Source of the DNA: Alphaproteobacteria bacterium
GTDB taxonomy: Bacteria > Pseudomonadota > Alphaproteobacteria > Sphingomonadales > Sphingomonadaceae
Direction: 5' to 3'
Assembly (NCBI GenBank): GCA_030430365.1
Contig: JAUIFP010000016.1
Location: 1-46,014 of the forward strand
Length of the DNA: 46,014 bases
Of this stretch, positions 7,086 to 13,952 are shown in pieces. Below the pieces are notes generated by a model, which saw only the letters and a program-made list of their open reading frames with translations, searched no databases and was not told where the DNA came from. The stretch's first letter is position 1; every line of letters begins with the position of its first letter. A program made the translations under genes and the position numbers.

Positions 7086-8486
7086 ATGGCCGAAACGCGG
7101 ATCGAAAGCGACACGATGGGGCAGATCGCTGTCCCCGCAGACAGGCTGTGGGGCGCGCAAACCCAGCGATCGCTTGAGAACTTCCGGATCGGCGGGGAGC
7201 GCATGCCGCTCCCCGTCATCCATGCCCTGGGAACGATCAAGCAGGCTGCAGCACGCGTCAATGCGCAGCTCGGCCTGCTCGATGCCAAACTGGCCGATGC
7301 GATTTCGGCTGCGGCGGCCGAAGTGGCCGGCGGCGAGCTGGACGACCACTTCCCCCTGGTCGTGTGGCAGACGGGCTCCGGCACCCAGAGCAACATGAAC
7401 GCCAATGAAGTGATCGCCAATCGCGCCAATCAGGCGCTGGGCGGGGAACTCGGGGCGAAATCGCCGGTGCACCCCAATGACCACGTCAATCTGAGCCAGT
7501 CCTCCAACGACACTTTCCCCAGTGCGATTCATATCGCCGCCGTGCGCGAAGTGACCGAAAACCTTCTTCCCGCGCTGCTGGCGATGCATGACGAACTGGA
7601 CGCAAAGGCACGCGCCTGGTCCGGCATCGTCAAGATCGGGCGGACCCATACGCAGGATGCGACGCCGCTGACCCTGGGCCAGGAGTTCTCCGGCTATGCG
7701 CGGCAGATCGCGGCGGGGATAGAGCGCATTCAGGTGACCCTGCCCGACCTCTACGAATTGGCGCAGGGCGGCACTGCCGTCGGCACCGGGCTCAACGCGC
7801 CGGAGGGATTTGCAGAAGCGGTCGCGGGAGAAATCGCCAAAGCAACGGGCTTTCCCTTCACCACGGCGCCCAACAAGTTCGAAGCACTGGCCGCGCAGGA
7901 CGCGCTGCTCTTCGCGCATGGCGCGGTCAACGCGGTGGCAGCAAGTCTCTACAAGATCGCCGGCGACATCCGCCTGCTCGGTTCCGGGCCGCGTTCGGGC
8001 CTGGGCGAACTGGCGCTGCCCGCCAATGAGCCGGGATCGTCGATCATGCCCGGCAAAGTGAACCCCACCCAGTGCGAAGCCATGACGCAGGTCTGCGCGC
8101 AGATCTTCGGCAATCATACGACGCTGAGTTTCGCGGACAGCCAGGGCCAGTTCGAACTCAACACCTATCGCCCCGTGCTGGCCTACAACTTCCTGCAATC
8201 CGTGCGGCTGATGGCCGATGCCGTGCAAAGCTTCACGGCGAACCTGCTGACAGGGCTGGAGCCGCGCGAGGAGAATATCGCGGCGGGCGTCGAACGCTCC
8301 CTGATGCTGGTGACCGCGCTAGCCCCCACGATCGGCTATGACAAAGCCGCGGCCATCGCCAAGTCCGCCCATGAAAAGAATATCGGCCTGCGCGATGCCG
8401 CGATCGAAAGCGGCGCGATTTCGGCGGAAGATTACGACCGTATCGTGAGGCCCGAAACGATGCTGGGTCCGGACAGCAGGCACTAG
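7086..8486 (+). CDS. fumC: Fumarate hydratase class II
   Basis: This cytosolic TCA-cycle enzyme interconverts fumarate and L-malate as a homotetramer without an iron-sulfur cluster. The ~466-aa product has the superfamily signature [15 protein letters not shown] in the mobile loop that carries the catalytic serine. It also has the class II motifs [27 protein letters not shown] and [16 protein letters not shown]. Two ATGs are adjacent (7083 and 7086); 7086 is preferred because the AAGGAG at 7076-7081 is only one base from the first. It lies behind phaB and 4 nt ahead of a ribbon-helix-helix gene, which suggests one transcription unit. Confidence 0.95.
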   Translation: MAETRIESDTMGQIAVPADRLWGAQTQRSLENFRIGGERMPLPVIHALGTIKQAAARVNAQLGLLDAKLADAISAAAAEVAGGELDDHFPLVVWQTGSGTQSNMNANEVIANRANQALGGELGAKSPVHPNDHVNLSQSSNDTFPSAIHIAAVREVTENLLPALLAMHDELDAKARAWSGIVKIGRTHTQDATPLTLGQEFSGYARQIAAGIERIQVTLPDLYELAQGGTAVGTGLNAPEGFAEAVAGEIAKATGFPFTTAPNKFEALAAQDALLFAHGAVNAVAASLYKIAGDIRLLGSGPRSGLGELALPANEPGSSIMPGKVNPTQCEAMTQVCAQIFGNHTTLSFADSQGQFELNTYRPVLAYNFLQSVRLMADAVQSFTANLLTGLEPREENIAAGVERSLMLVTALAPTIGYDKAAAIAKSAHEKNIGLRDAAIESGAISAEDYDRIVRPETMLGPDSRH

Positions 8487-8490
8487 GCGG

Positions 8491-8721
8491 ATGCCCGCCC
8501 CTTACCATCCCCCGGTGAAGCGTTCGGTCGAGATTGCCGGACACAAGACCTCGGTCAGTCTCGAACCGCTATTCTGGGACATGTTGCGGGACGCCGCTAC
8601 GCGCGAAGGCGTACCGGTGAATGCATTGGTTGCGCGCATCGATGCCGAGCGCATCCAGGCCGAAACGCCTCCCGGCCTGGCAGGGGCGATCAGGCTGTGG
8701 CTGGCAGCGAACGCGCGTTAG
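8491..8721 (+). CDS. Ribbon-helix-helix domain protein
   Basis: The 76-aa basic protein carries a ribbon-helix-helix-like core: the strand segment KRSVEIAGHKTSVSLEPLFW, then helices DMLRDAATREGVPVNALVARI and GLAGAIRLWLAANA. This matches the small RHH_4-type proteins common in alphaproteobacteria. Such proteins are dimeric DNA binders, but no target or function is established for this one. It starts 4 nt after the fumC stop, so it is almost certainly translated from the same message and could act as a local regulator. Confidence 0.75.
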   Translation: MPAPYHPPVKRSVEIAGHKTSVSLEPLFWDMLRDAATREGVPVNALVARIDAERIQAETPPGLAGAIRLWLAANAR

Positions 8722-8738
8722 CGGACGGCATCAGTAAC

Positions 8739-8978
8739 TCAGTAATTGCCGGGCGGATCGCTGGCGGGAAAGCTTTCATCGCCATCTTCGTCCGCCTCCG
8801 TCCAGGGCTCGTCAGACGGGTCGCGCATGGCATCGGGGCCGGCGTTCCTGATCTGCGCGTCGTTGCCGGGGGCGCCTTCGCCTTCGGCAAATGCCGCCGG
8901 GGACTGCCGGGCCTTCTGCCATTCGCGAAATACCATGAAGCCGCCAAAGAGCAGTGCGGCGCGTGACAACAGACCCAT
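8739..8978 (-). CDS. Small membrane-anchored protein with ESFPASDPPGNY tail
   Basis: The 79-aa product has a short hydrophobic N-terminal segment (LLSRAALLFGGFMVF, about residues 3-17). A hydrophilic acidic region follows, with NAGPDAMRD in the middle and ESFPASDPPGNY at the very end. AAGGGAG precedes the ATG. It is a paralogue of the gene just upstream at 9062-9304: both share the anchor, the (D/N)AGPDAMRD block and the SFPASDPP tail. Both lie in the same direction downstream of murA and may be co-transcribed with it. I recall this tail from small uncharacterised sphingomonad proteins. No function is known; a cell-envelope protein is inferred. Confidence 0.7.
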   Translation of the reverse strand: MGLLSRAALLFGGFMVFREWQKARQSPAAFAEGEGAPGNDAQIRNAGPDAMRDPSDEPWTEADEDGDESFPASDPPGNY

Positions 8979-9061
8979 TCAGCGGTCTCCCTTGTGGTTG
9001 AACCCTTGCGCCGGCCTAGCGGGGGCCGAAATAGCCCCGGGGGATGCGCCGGCGCAGTTCG

Positions 9062-9304
9062 TCAGTAGTTCGCCGGCGGATCGCTCGCCGGGAAGCTCTC
9101 ATCGCTCGCTTCGTCTGCCTTGTTCCACTTGCGGCTGGCTCCGTCGCGCATGGCATCGGGCCCCGCGTCGCGAACTTTCGTCTTGTTCGAACCGGATTGC
9201 TGCCCGGACGCAAAAGCGGCCTGCTTGCTATCCTTCGAATTCTCCCAGATGCGGTAACCCGCATATCCGGCAGCGCCGAGTGCGGCCATTTTCAACAAAC
9301 CCAT
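9062..9304 (-). CDS. Small membrane-anchored protein with ESFPASDPPANY tail (paralogue)
   Basis: The 80-aa product starts MGLLKMAALGAAGYAGYRIW, a short glycine/alanine-rich membrane helix. It continues with a lysine/serine-rich linker, the block DAGPDAMRD and the terminal ESFPASDPPANY. AAAGGAG lies 9 nt before the ATG at 9304; a longer in-frame start at 9325 is less likely. It sits between murA (60 nt upstream) and its paralogue (83 nt downstream). A GGGGC/GCCCC hairpin (9022-9038) without a T-run lies between the paralogues. Tandem duplication is the simplest explanation. Function unknown. Confidence 0.75.
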   Translation of the reverse strand: MGLLKMAALGAAGYAGYRIWENSKDSKQAAFASGQQSGSNKTKVRDAGPDAMRDGASRKWNKADEASDESFPASDPPANY

Positions 9305-9364
9305 TATCAGACTCCTTTCCCCCACCCAACGCTTGGAAGAAGGGAAAGGTCCGCACCCTGCGCG

Positions 9365-10648
9365 TCAGCCTTCGCCGACGCGTTCAACCTGCGCGCCGAG
9401 AAGCGCGAACTTTTCTTCCAGCCGCTCATAACCGCGGTCGAGATGATAAAGCCGGTGGACCTGGGTTTCACCCTCCGCAGCAAGCCCGGCGATCACCAGG
9501 CTCATCGAGGCGCGCAGATCGGTGGCCATCACTTCCGCGCCGGTGAGTTTTTCCACCCCGTGCACGATAGCGGTGCGGCCCGACGTTTCGATATTGGCGC
9601 CCATGCGATTGAGCTCGGGCACGTGCATGTAACGGTTTTCGAAAATCGTTTCCGTCAGCACGCTGGTTCCCACCCCCTTGCACAGCAGCGCCATGAGCTG
9701 CGCCTGCATGTCGGTGGGAAAGCCGGGATAGGGCGCCGTCGAAACGGTGACTTCTCGGATCGGTCCATCGGCCGCCACGTGAATGCCGCCCTTCACCTCT
9801 TCCACGGCGACCCCGGCATCGCGCAGTGCCTGCAGCGTGGCTTCCATATCGCCCGATGCGGCACCCTGCAGCGTGACTTCGCCGCCCGTAATCGCAGCCG
9901 CGCAGGCGAAGGAGCCTGCCTCGATCCGGTCGGGCATCACCTTGTAGGTCGCGCCGTGGAGCCGGTTCTGACCGTGAACGAGAATCCGGCTGGTTCCCTG
10001 GCCCGAAATCTCGCAGCCCATGGCGCAGAGCAGGCCGCACAGATCGACGATCTCCGGTTCGCGCGCGGCGTTTTCGATCACCGTGTCTCCCTGGGCGAGA
10101 GAGGCTGCCATAAGGGCATTTTCCGTCGCGCCGACAGACGGGAAGGGCAAGGTGATCTTCCCGCCCTTCAGCCCCCCATCGGGCGCGATGGCGCGAACAT
10201 AGCCATTGGCGACCTCTATCGTGGCGCCCAGCGCTTCGAACGCCTTGAGGTGAAAGTCGATCGGCCGGTTGCCGATGGCGCAGCCGCCAGGCAGCGAAAC
10301 GATCGCTTCCCCCGCGCGCGCCAGCAGCGGGCCGAGCACGACGATGGAAGCGCGCATCTTGCGCACGAGATCGTAGGGCGCCGTCGTCGAGGTGAGGCGA
10401 GTCGCCTCCAAGGTCATCACGCGGCCGAAATCGCCCGGCCTGGTGCCGGCGATGGAGGTCGATACCCCGAACTGCGTCATCAGATGCTGGAAGCTGTCGA
10501 TATCCGCCAGCCGCGGCAGATTGCGCAGGGTCAGCGGCTCGTCGGTCAGCAATGCGCAGGGCAGCAAGGTGAGCGCTGCATTTTTTGCGCCGGAGATGGG
10601 TATCGTGCCGGAAAGGCGCTTGCCGCCTTCTATAATTATCTTGTCCAT
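9365..10648 (-). CDS. murA: UDP-N-acetylglucosamine 1-carboxyvinyltransferase
   Basis: MurA catalyses the first committed step of peptidoglycan synthesis, moving enolpyruvate from phosphoenolpyruvate to UDP-N-acetylglucosamine in the cytoplasm. The 427-aa product has the usual length and the EPSP-synthase-type inverse alpha/beta barrel. It has the N-terminal [17 protein letters not shown], the active-site loop [10 protein letters not shown] with the catalytic cysteine at about residue 123 (the fosfomycin target position), and FPTDMQAQ. The start is the ATG at 10648 (MDKIIIEGG); an upstream in-frame ATG at 10723 would add 25 unrelated residues. galU is divergent across about 115 bp. Confidence 0.95.
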   Translation of the reverse strand: MDKIIIEGGKRLSGTIPISGAKNAALTLLPCALLTDEPLTLRNLPRLADIDSFQHLMTQFGVSTSIAGTRPGDFGRVMTLEATRLTSTTAPYDLVRKMRASIVVLGPLLARAGEAIVSLPGGCAIGNRPIDFHLKAFEALGATIEVANGYVRAIAPDGGLKGGKITLPFPSVGATENALMAASLAQGDTVIENAAREPEIVDLCGLLCAMGCEISGQGTSRILVHGQNRLHGATYKVMPDRIEAGSFACAAAITGGEVTLQGAASGDMEATLQALRDAGVAVEEVKGGIHVAADGPIREVTVSTAPYPGFPTDMQAQLMALLCKGVGTSVLTETIFENRYMHVPELNRMGANIETSGRTAIVHGVEKLTGAEVMATDLRASMSLVIAGLAAEGETQVHRLYHLDRGYERLEEKFALLGAQVERVGEG

Positions 10649-10726
10649 GCAGAATCGTTTAACCGGAAAGGAGCCTTGAGCAAGGTGAAGGATTTGTGAC
10701 TTCGCACAACCAATGGATTGCACTGG

Positions 10727-10756
10727 TTGACTGAGCCACGAACCTCTCCCTATGCC
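10727..10756 (+). promoter_or_regulatory. Candidate galU promoter
   Basis: TTGACT (10727-10732) and TATGCC (10751-10756) are separated by 18 bp. Transcription would begin at about 10763, at or one base before the galU ATG at 10764. No ribosome site is visible before that ATG, which fits a leaderless message. The -10 element is weak. Confidence 0.35.
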
Positions 10757-10763
10757 TTAGATC

Positions 10764-11636
10764 ATGAGCAGCCGTAAACCGATCAAGAAAGCCGTGTTCC
10801 CCGTTGCCGGGCTCGGCACACGTTTCCTGCCCGCCACCAAGGCCATTCCCAAGGAGATGCTGCCGGTCATCGACCGGCCGCTGATCCAATATGCCGTGGA
10901 CGAGGCGCGCGAAGCAGGCATCGAACAGATGATCTTCGTCACCGGGCGCGGGAAGACCGCCATCGTCGAGCATTTCGACATCGCTTACGAACTCGAATCG
11001 ACGATGAGCGAGCGCGGCAAGGATATGGGCATCCTGGAGGCGACACGCGCCACGCCGGGCGACATCATCACCGTGCGCCAGCAAGTCCCGATGGGGCTGG
11101 GCCACGCGATCTGGTGCGCACGCGCGATCGTGGGCGACGATCCCTTTGCGATCTTCCTGCCCGACGAATTGATGATCGGATCGCCCGGCTGCATGAAGCA
11201 GATGGTGGACGCCTATAACGAAGTGGGCGGCAATCTGATCAGCGTGATCGAAGTGCCGAAGGAAGAGGTCTTCTCCTACGGCGTGATCGATCCGGGCGCC
11301 GAATCCGGCGCGCTGACAGAGGTGAAGGGCCTGGTGGAAAAGCCGGCTGTGGAAGACGCACCTTCGAACAAGATCGTCTCCGGCCGCTATATCCTGCAGC
11401 CCGAAGTCATGCGCACGCTGGAAAACCAGGGCAAGGGCGCGGGCGGAGAGATCCAGCTAACCGACGCAATGGCCCGGATGATCGGCGATCAGCCTTTCCA
11501 CGCCGTGACCTTCGAAGGCAAACGCTATGACTGCGGGAGCAAGCTGGGCTTCATCGAGGCGACGCTGGCGCTTGCGCTGGAGCGCGAAGATATGGGCCAG
11601 GACGTCCGCGCATTGGCGCAGCGCCTGCTGGGCTGA
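10764..11636 (+). CDS. galU: UTP--glucose-1-phosphate uridylyltransferase
   Basis: GalU makes UDP-glucose from UTP and glucose-1-phosphate, the donor for exopolysaccharide, lipid and envelope glycans. The 290-aa product shows the nucleotidyltransferase signature AGLGTRFLPATKAIPKEM at the N-terminus. It also shows PLIQYAVDEA, the LPDELM metal-binding region, VEKP and GRYIL, all typical of bacterial GalU. It is divergent from murA. No Shine-Dalgarno sequence is seen before the ATG and the candidate promoter lies close to it, so the message may be leaderless. A GC hairpin at 11641-11655 follows the stop but has no T-run. Confidence 0.93.
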   Translation: MSSRKPIKKAVFPVAGLGTRFLPATKAIPKEMLPVIDRPLIQYAVDEAREAGIEQMIFVTGRGKTAIVEHFDIAYELESTMSERGKDMGILEATRATPGDIITVRQQVPMGLGHAIWCARAIVGDDPFAIFLPDELMIGSPGCMKQMVDAYNEVGGNLISVIEVPKEEVFSYGVIDPGAESGALTEVKGLVEKPAVEDAPSNKIVSGRYILQPEVMRTLENQGKGAGGEIQLTDAMARMIGDQPFHAVTFEGKRYDCGSKLGFIEATLALALEREDMGQDVRALAQRLLG

Positions 11637-11689
11637 ACGGCCGCCTTCGCGGCGGGGCGCGGACTTCCGTAAACCGGCTTACAACACGC

Positions 11690-11717
11690 AAAAGAAAAGG
11701 CGGCCGATGGCCGCCTT
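11690..11717 (-). terminator. Terminator of the M23 peptidase gene
   Basis: A 9-bp perfect stem, AAGGCGGCC (11697-11705) with GGCCGCCTT (11709-11717), closes a GAT triloop. Reading the minus strand, it runs into TTTTCTTT, so it best serves the minus-strand peptidase. It may also weakly stop galU transcription from the other side. Confidence 0.75.
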
Positions 11718-11765
11718 AATCTTATCATGCCACAATCCGAATGGATCGACCGGCAAGGCTCCCGC

Positions 11766-12470
11766 TTATTCGGGGCCGCCCTGGCCGCCGGCTTCCTGGC
11801 TGACTGCAAGCCGCTCACCCGTCATCTCGCCCCGCATATAGGGGATCGGGTTCACGGCTTCGCCGGAAAGACGCACTTCGTAATGCAGGTGCGGACCGGT
11901 CGAACGGCCGGTGGAACCGACATAGCCGATCAGGTCGCCCTTCTTCACTCGGTCGCCGGACTTCACGGCGAAACCGGAAAGATGCGCGAAACGCGTCTGC
12001 AATTCGCCGCCATGTTCGATCTGGATGTAGTTGCCGTAGCTGCCGAAGCGATTGGCGCGGGCCACGACACCGTCAGCCGTGGCATAAACGGGCGTGCCGG
12101 TGCTTGCAGCCAGATCGACACCCTTGTGCTGGCTCCTGCGGCCGAGAACCGGATGGTTGCGCATGCCGTAATCGCTGGTCAGCATCATCTTGCCCAGCGG
12201 CATCCGCGAAGGGATGGACATGGCCGGTCGGCGTGCTTCGCCGACAACGCCGCTGCCATCGTCGAGCGACTGCCAGCTCTGGAACAGCTGGCTGAATTCC
12301 TCGTCACCCTTGCCCAGCGGTGACTGGGAGCCATCGGTGATCTTGTGAACCTGCCCGCTGATCTGGGCCGAGGCGGCCTCCGTCTGTGCGGCGGCGGGGC
12401 TCATGCCCATTGCCATGGCTGCAACAAACAGCGCAGCGGGAAGTTTGTGAAATTTGGTATTGAAGCGCAT
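11766..12470 (-). CDS. M23 family metallopeptidase (LytM-type)
   Basis: The 234-aa exported protein has a signal peptide (ALFVAAMAMGMSPAAA, cleavage near residue 29) and a C-terminal LytM/M23 domain. The zinc motifs are visible: SQHKGVDLA (HxxxD) and HLHYEV (HxH). These peptidases cut peptide cross-bridges in peptidoglycan, or act as cell-division activators when degenerate. Here the zinc ligands look intact, so activity is likely. The segment between signal and domain is short and has no coiled coil, unlike EnvC. It is the last gene of the minus-strand run and has its own terminator. Confidence 0.88.
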   Translation of the reverse strand: MRFNTKFHKLPAALFVAAMAMGMSPAAAQTEAASAQISGQVHKITDGSQSPLGKGDEEFSQLFQSWQSLDDGSGVVGEARRPAMSIPSRMPLGKMMLTSDYGMRNHPVLGRRSQHKGVDLAASTGTPVYATADGVVARANRFGSYGNYIQIEHGGELQTRFAHLSGFAVKSGDRVKKGDLIGYVGSTGRSTGPHLHYEVRLSGEAVNPIPYMRGEMTGERLAVSQEAGGQGGPE

Positions 12471-12626
12471 TGCGTCCCGTTTCCGTCCTATCGTTGTGCG
12501 GTATTCCGCCTCGATATCCCCGACGCGTTCCCCAACGCGCTGGCCCGAACCCGGGCCTGAAAAAATTTTGCGAAAGTCAGGAACTGAACCCGGCCTTTCG
12601 TCATTGGGAGGTAAACAGGCGCTGCT

Positions 12627-13451
12627 TCAGCTTGCAAGCGCACCGTAGAAGCTGCGCGACAGACCGGCTGCGAGCCGCGCTGAATCGTTGAATGGGGGTC
12701 TGACCACCCCCCTCAGGTGTTGCTGAACCATTAATTTCCATTGGTTTTCGGGCGTTTTGCCGATTCTCCGGCAAAACGCGACGAAATGGCTTGTACCGAT
12801 TCGGACATGCCGGATTTCATCGTCAAGGATTCGCGCCAGGATCCTGGCGCCATGCGCATCCCCCTGGCTGCGAATGCGCTCCAGCGTGGCCGGTGTGACG
12901 TCAAGCCCCCTTGCCTCCAGCGCCATCGGGACAACCGCCAGCCGGGCGGATACGTCGCTGGACGTGCTCTCGGCCGCTTCCCACAGGCCCGCATGGGCCG
13001 GCAGCGCCCCGTAATGGCTCCCCAGCGAGCGCAACTTGCGCGCCAGCAAGGCGAAATGCATCGCTTCATCCGCCGCGACCGACAGAAAATCCTCCACGAA
13101 ACACTCGCCCATTTCCGCGCCGAAGCGGCCCGCCATGTCCAGCGCCAGGTCGATCGCCACGAATTCGATGTGAGCGATCGCATGCCACAGCGCGATCCGG
13201 CCATGTTCGGATCCGCGCCCGCGCCGGGGCATCTCCCGCGGGGCCAGCAATTCGGGCCTTTCGGGCCAGGCCGGACGCTCGGGCATCGCGGCATCGAATT
13301 CGAATGCCAGCCGCCCCAGGCGCCAGTCGCGCGCCACCTTGCGCGCGGCGAACACCTTGGCGCGCGGATCCGCCGTCAGCAGCGCACCGCGAATGGCCGA
13401 GGCGACCGAGGGGTGCGCCTGCGCCGGGGCAATGTCTTCCGCTTCAGGCAT
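12627..13451 (-). CDS. DUF455 family ferritin-like protein
   Basis: The 274-aa product belongs to the DUF455 family with a ferritin-like four-helix bundle. Acid and histidine pairs in HAIAHIEFVAIDLALD, DEAMHFALLARKL and DDEIRHVRIG are spaced as expected for a di-iron site (ExxH patterns). The biochemical role of the family is not established. The ATG at 13451 is chosen; a TTG at 13466 would add five residues and neither has a strong ribosome site. It is the third gene of the glnE-bcp run with only a short gap to bcp, so an oxidative or iron-linked role alongside the peroxiredoxin is a reasonable but unproven guess. Confidence 0.8.
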   Translation of the reverse strand: MPEAEDIAPAQAHPSVASAIRGALLTADPRAKVFAARKVARDWRLGRLAFEFDAAMPERPAWPERPELLAPREMPRRGRGSEHGRIALWHAIAHIEFVAIDLALDMAGRFGAEMGECFVEDFLSVAADEAMHFALLARKLRSLGSHYGALPAHAGLWEAAESTSSDVSARLAVVPMALEARGLDVTPATLERIRSQGDAHGARILARILDDEIRHVRIGTSHFVAFCRRIGKTPENQWKLMVQQHLRGVVRPPFNDSARLAAGLSRSFYGALAS

Positions 13452-13478
13452 TTTCGGCTCGGGCAAGGGAGCTGAACT

Positions 13479-13952
13479 TCACAGGGCCTGCGCGGCTTCC
13501 AGCACGGCCTGGGCATGGCCCTTCACTTTCACCTTGCGCCACACCTGGGCGATCTTGCCTTTCGCATCGACCAGATAGGTCGTGCGCTCCATGCCCATAT
13601 AGGTGCGGCCATACATGTTCTTTTCCACCCAGATGCCCAGCGCGTCGGCCAGCCCGTCTTCTTCCGGGTCGGAAGCCAGCGGAGCGGCCAGGCCGTGCTT
13701 GTCGATGAATTTCTGGTGCTTCTTGGGCGGATCCTTGCTGACGCCCAGCAGCGCGGCCCCGGCCTTCTCGAACTCATCGGCAAGAGCGGTAAAATCCTTG
13801 TTCTCGGTCGTGCAGCCGGGCGTGTCATCCTTGGGATAGAAGAACAGGACCAGCGGCTTTCCCTTGAAGTCTGAAGGTTTCACCGATCCTCCATCGGGCG
13901 TTTCCAGGGAAATGTCCGGGACGGTATCGCCTATGTCCGCGCGCGCGCTCAT
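13479..13952 (-). CDS. bcp: Thioredoxin-dependent peroxiredoxin (BCP/PrxQ family)
   Basis: The 157-aa cytosolic peroxiredoxin reduces hydrogen peroxide and organic hydroperoxides. The active-site motif YPKDDTPGC places the peroxidatic cysteine at about residue 47 (PxxxTxxC). E. coli Bcp has a second, resolving cysteine five residues later. Here that position is lysine and no other cysteine occurs in the protein, so it should work by a 1-Cys mechanism needing an external thiol. The ATG at 13952 overlaps the glnE stop as TGATG, giving translational coupling; a TTG one codon earlier is less likely. Confidence 0.92.
   Translation of the reverse strand: MSARADIGDTVPDISLETPDGGSVKPSDFKGKPLVLFFYPKDDTPGCTTENKDFTALADEFEKAGAALLGVSKDPPKKHQKFIDKHGLAAPLASDPEEDGLADALGIWVEKNMYGRTYMGMERTTYLVDAKGKIAQVWRKVKVKGHAQAVLEAAQAL

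Noticed and set aside
9044-10699. 551-codon plus-strand open frame
   Set aside because: Antisense to murA and the small paralogue, whose motifs and starts are convincing.
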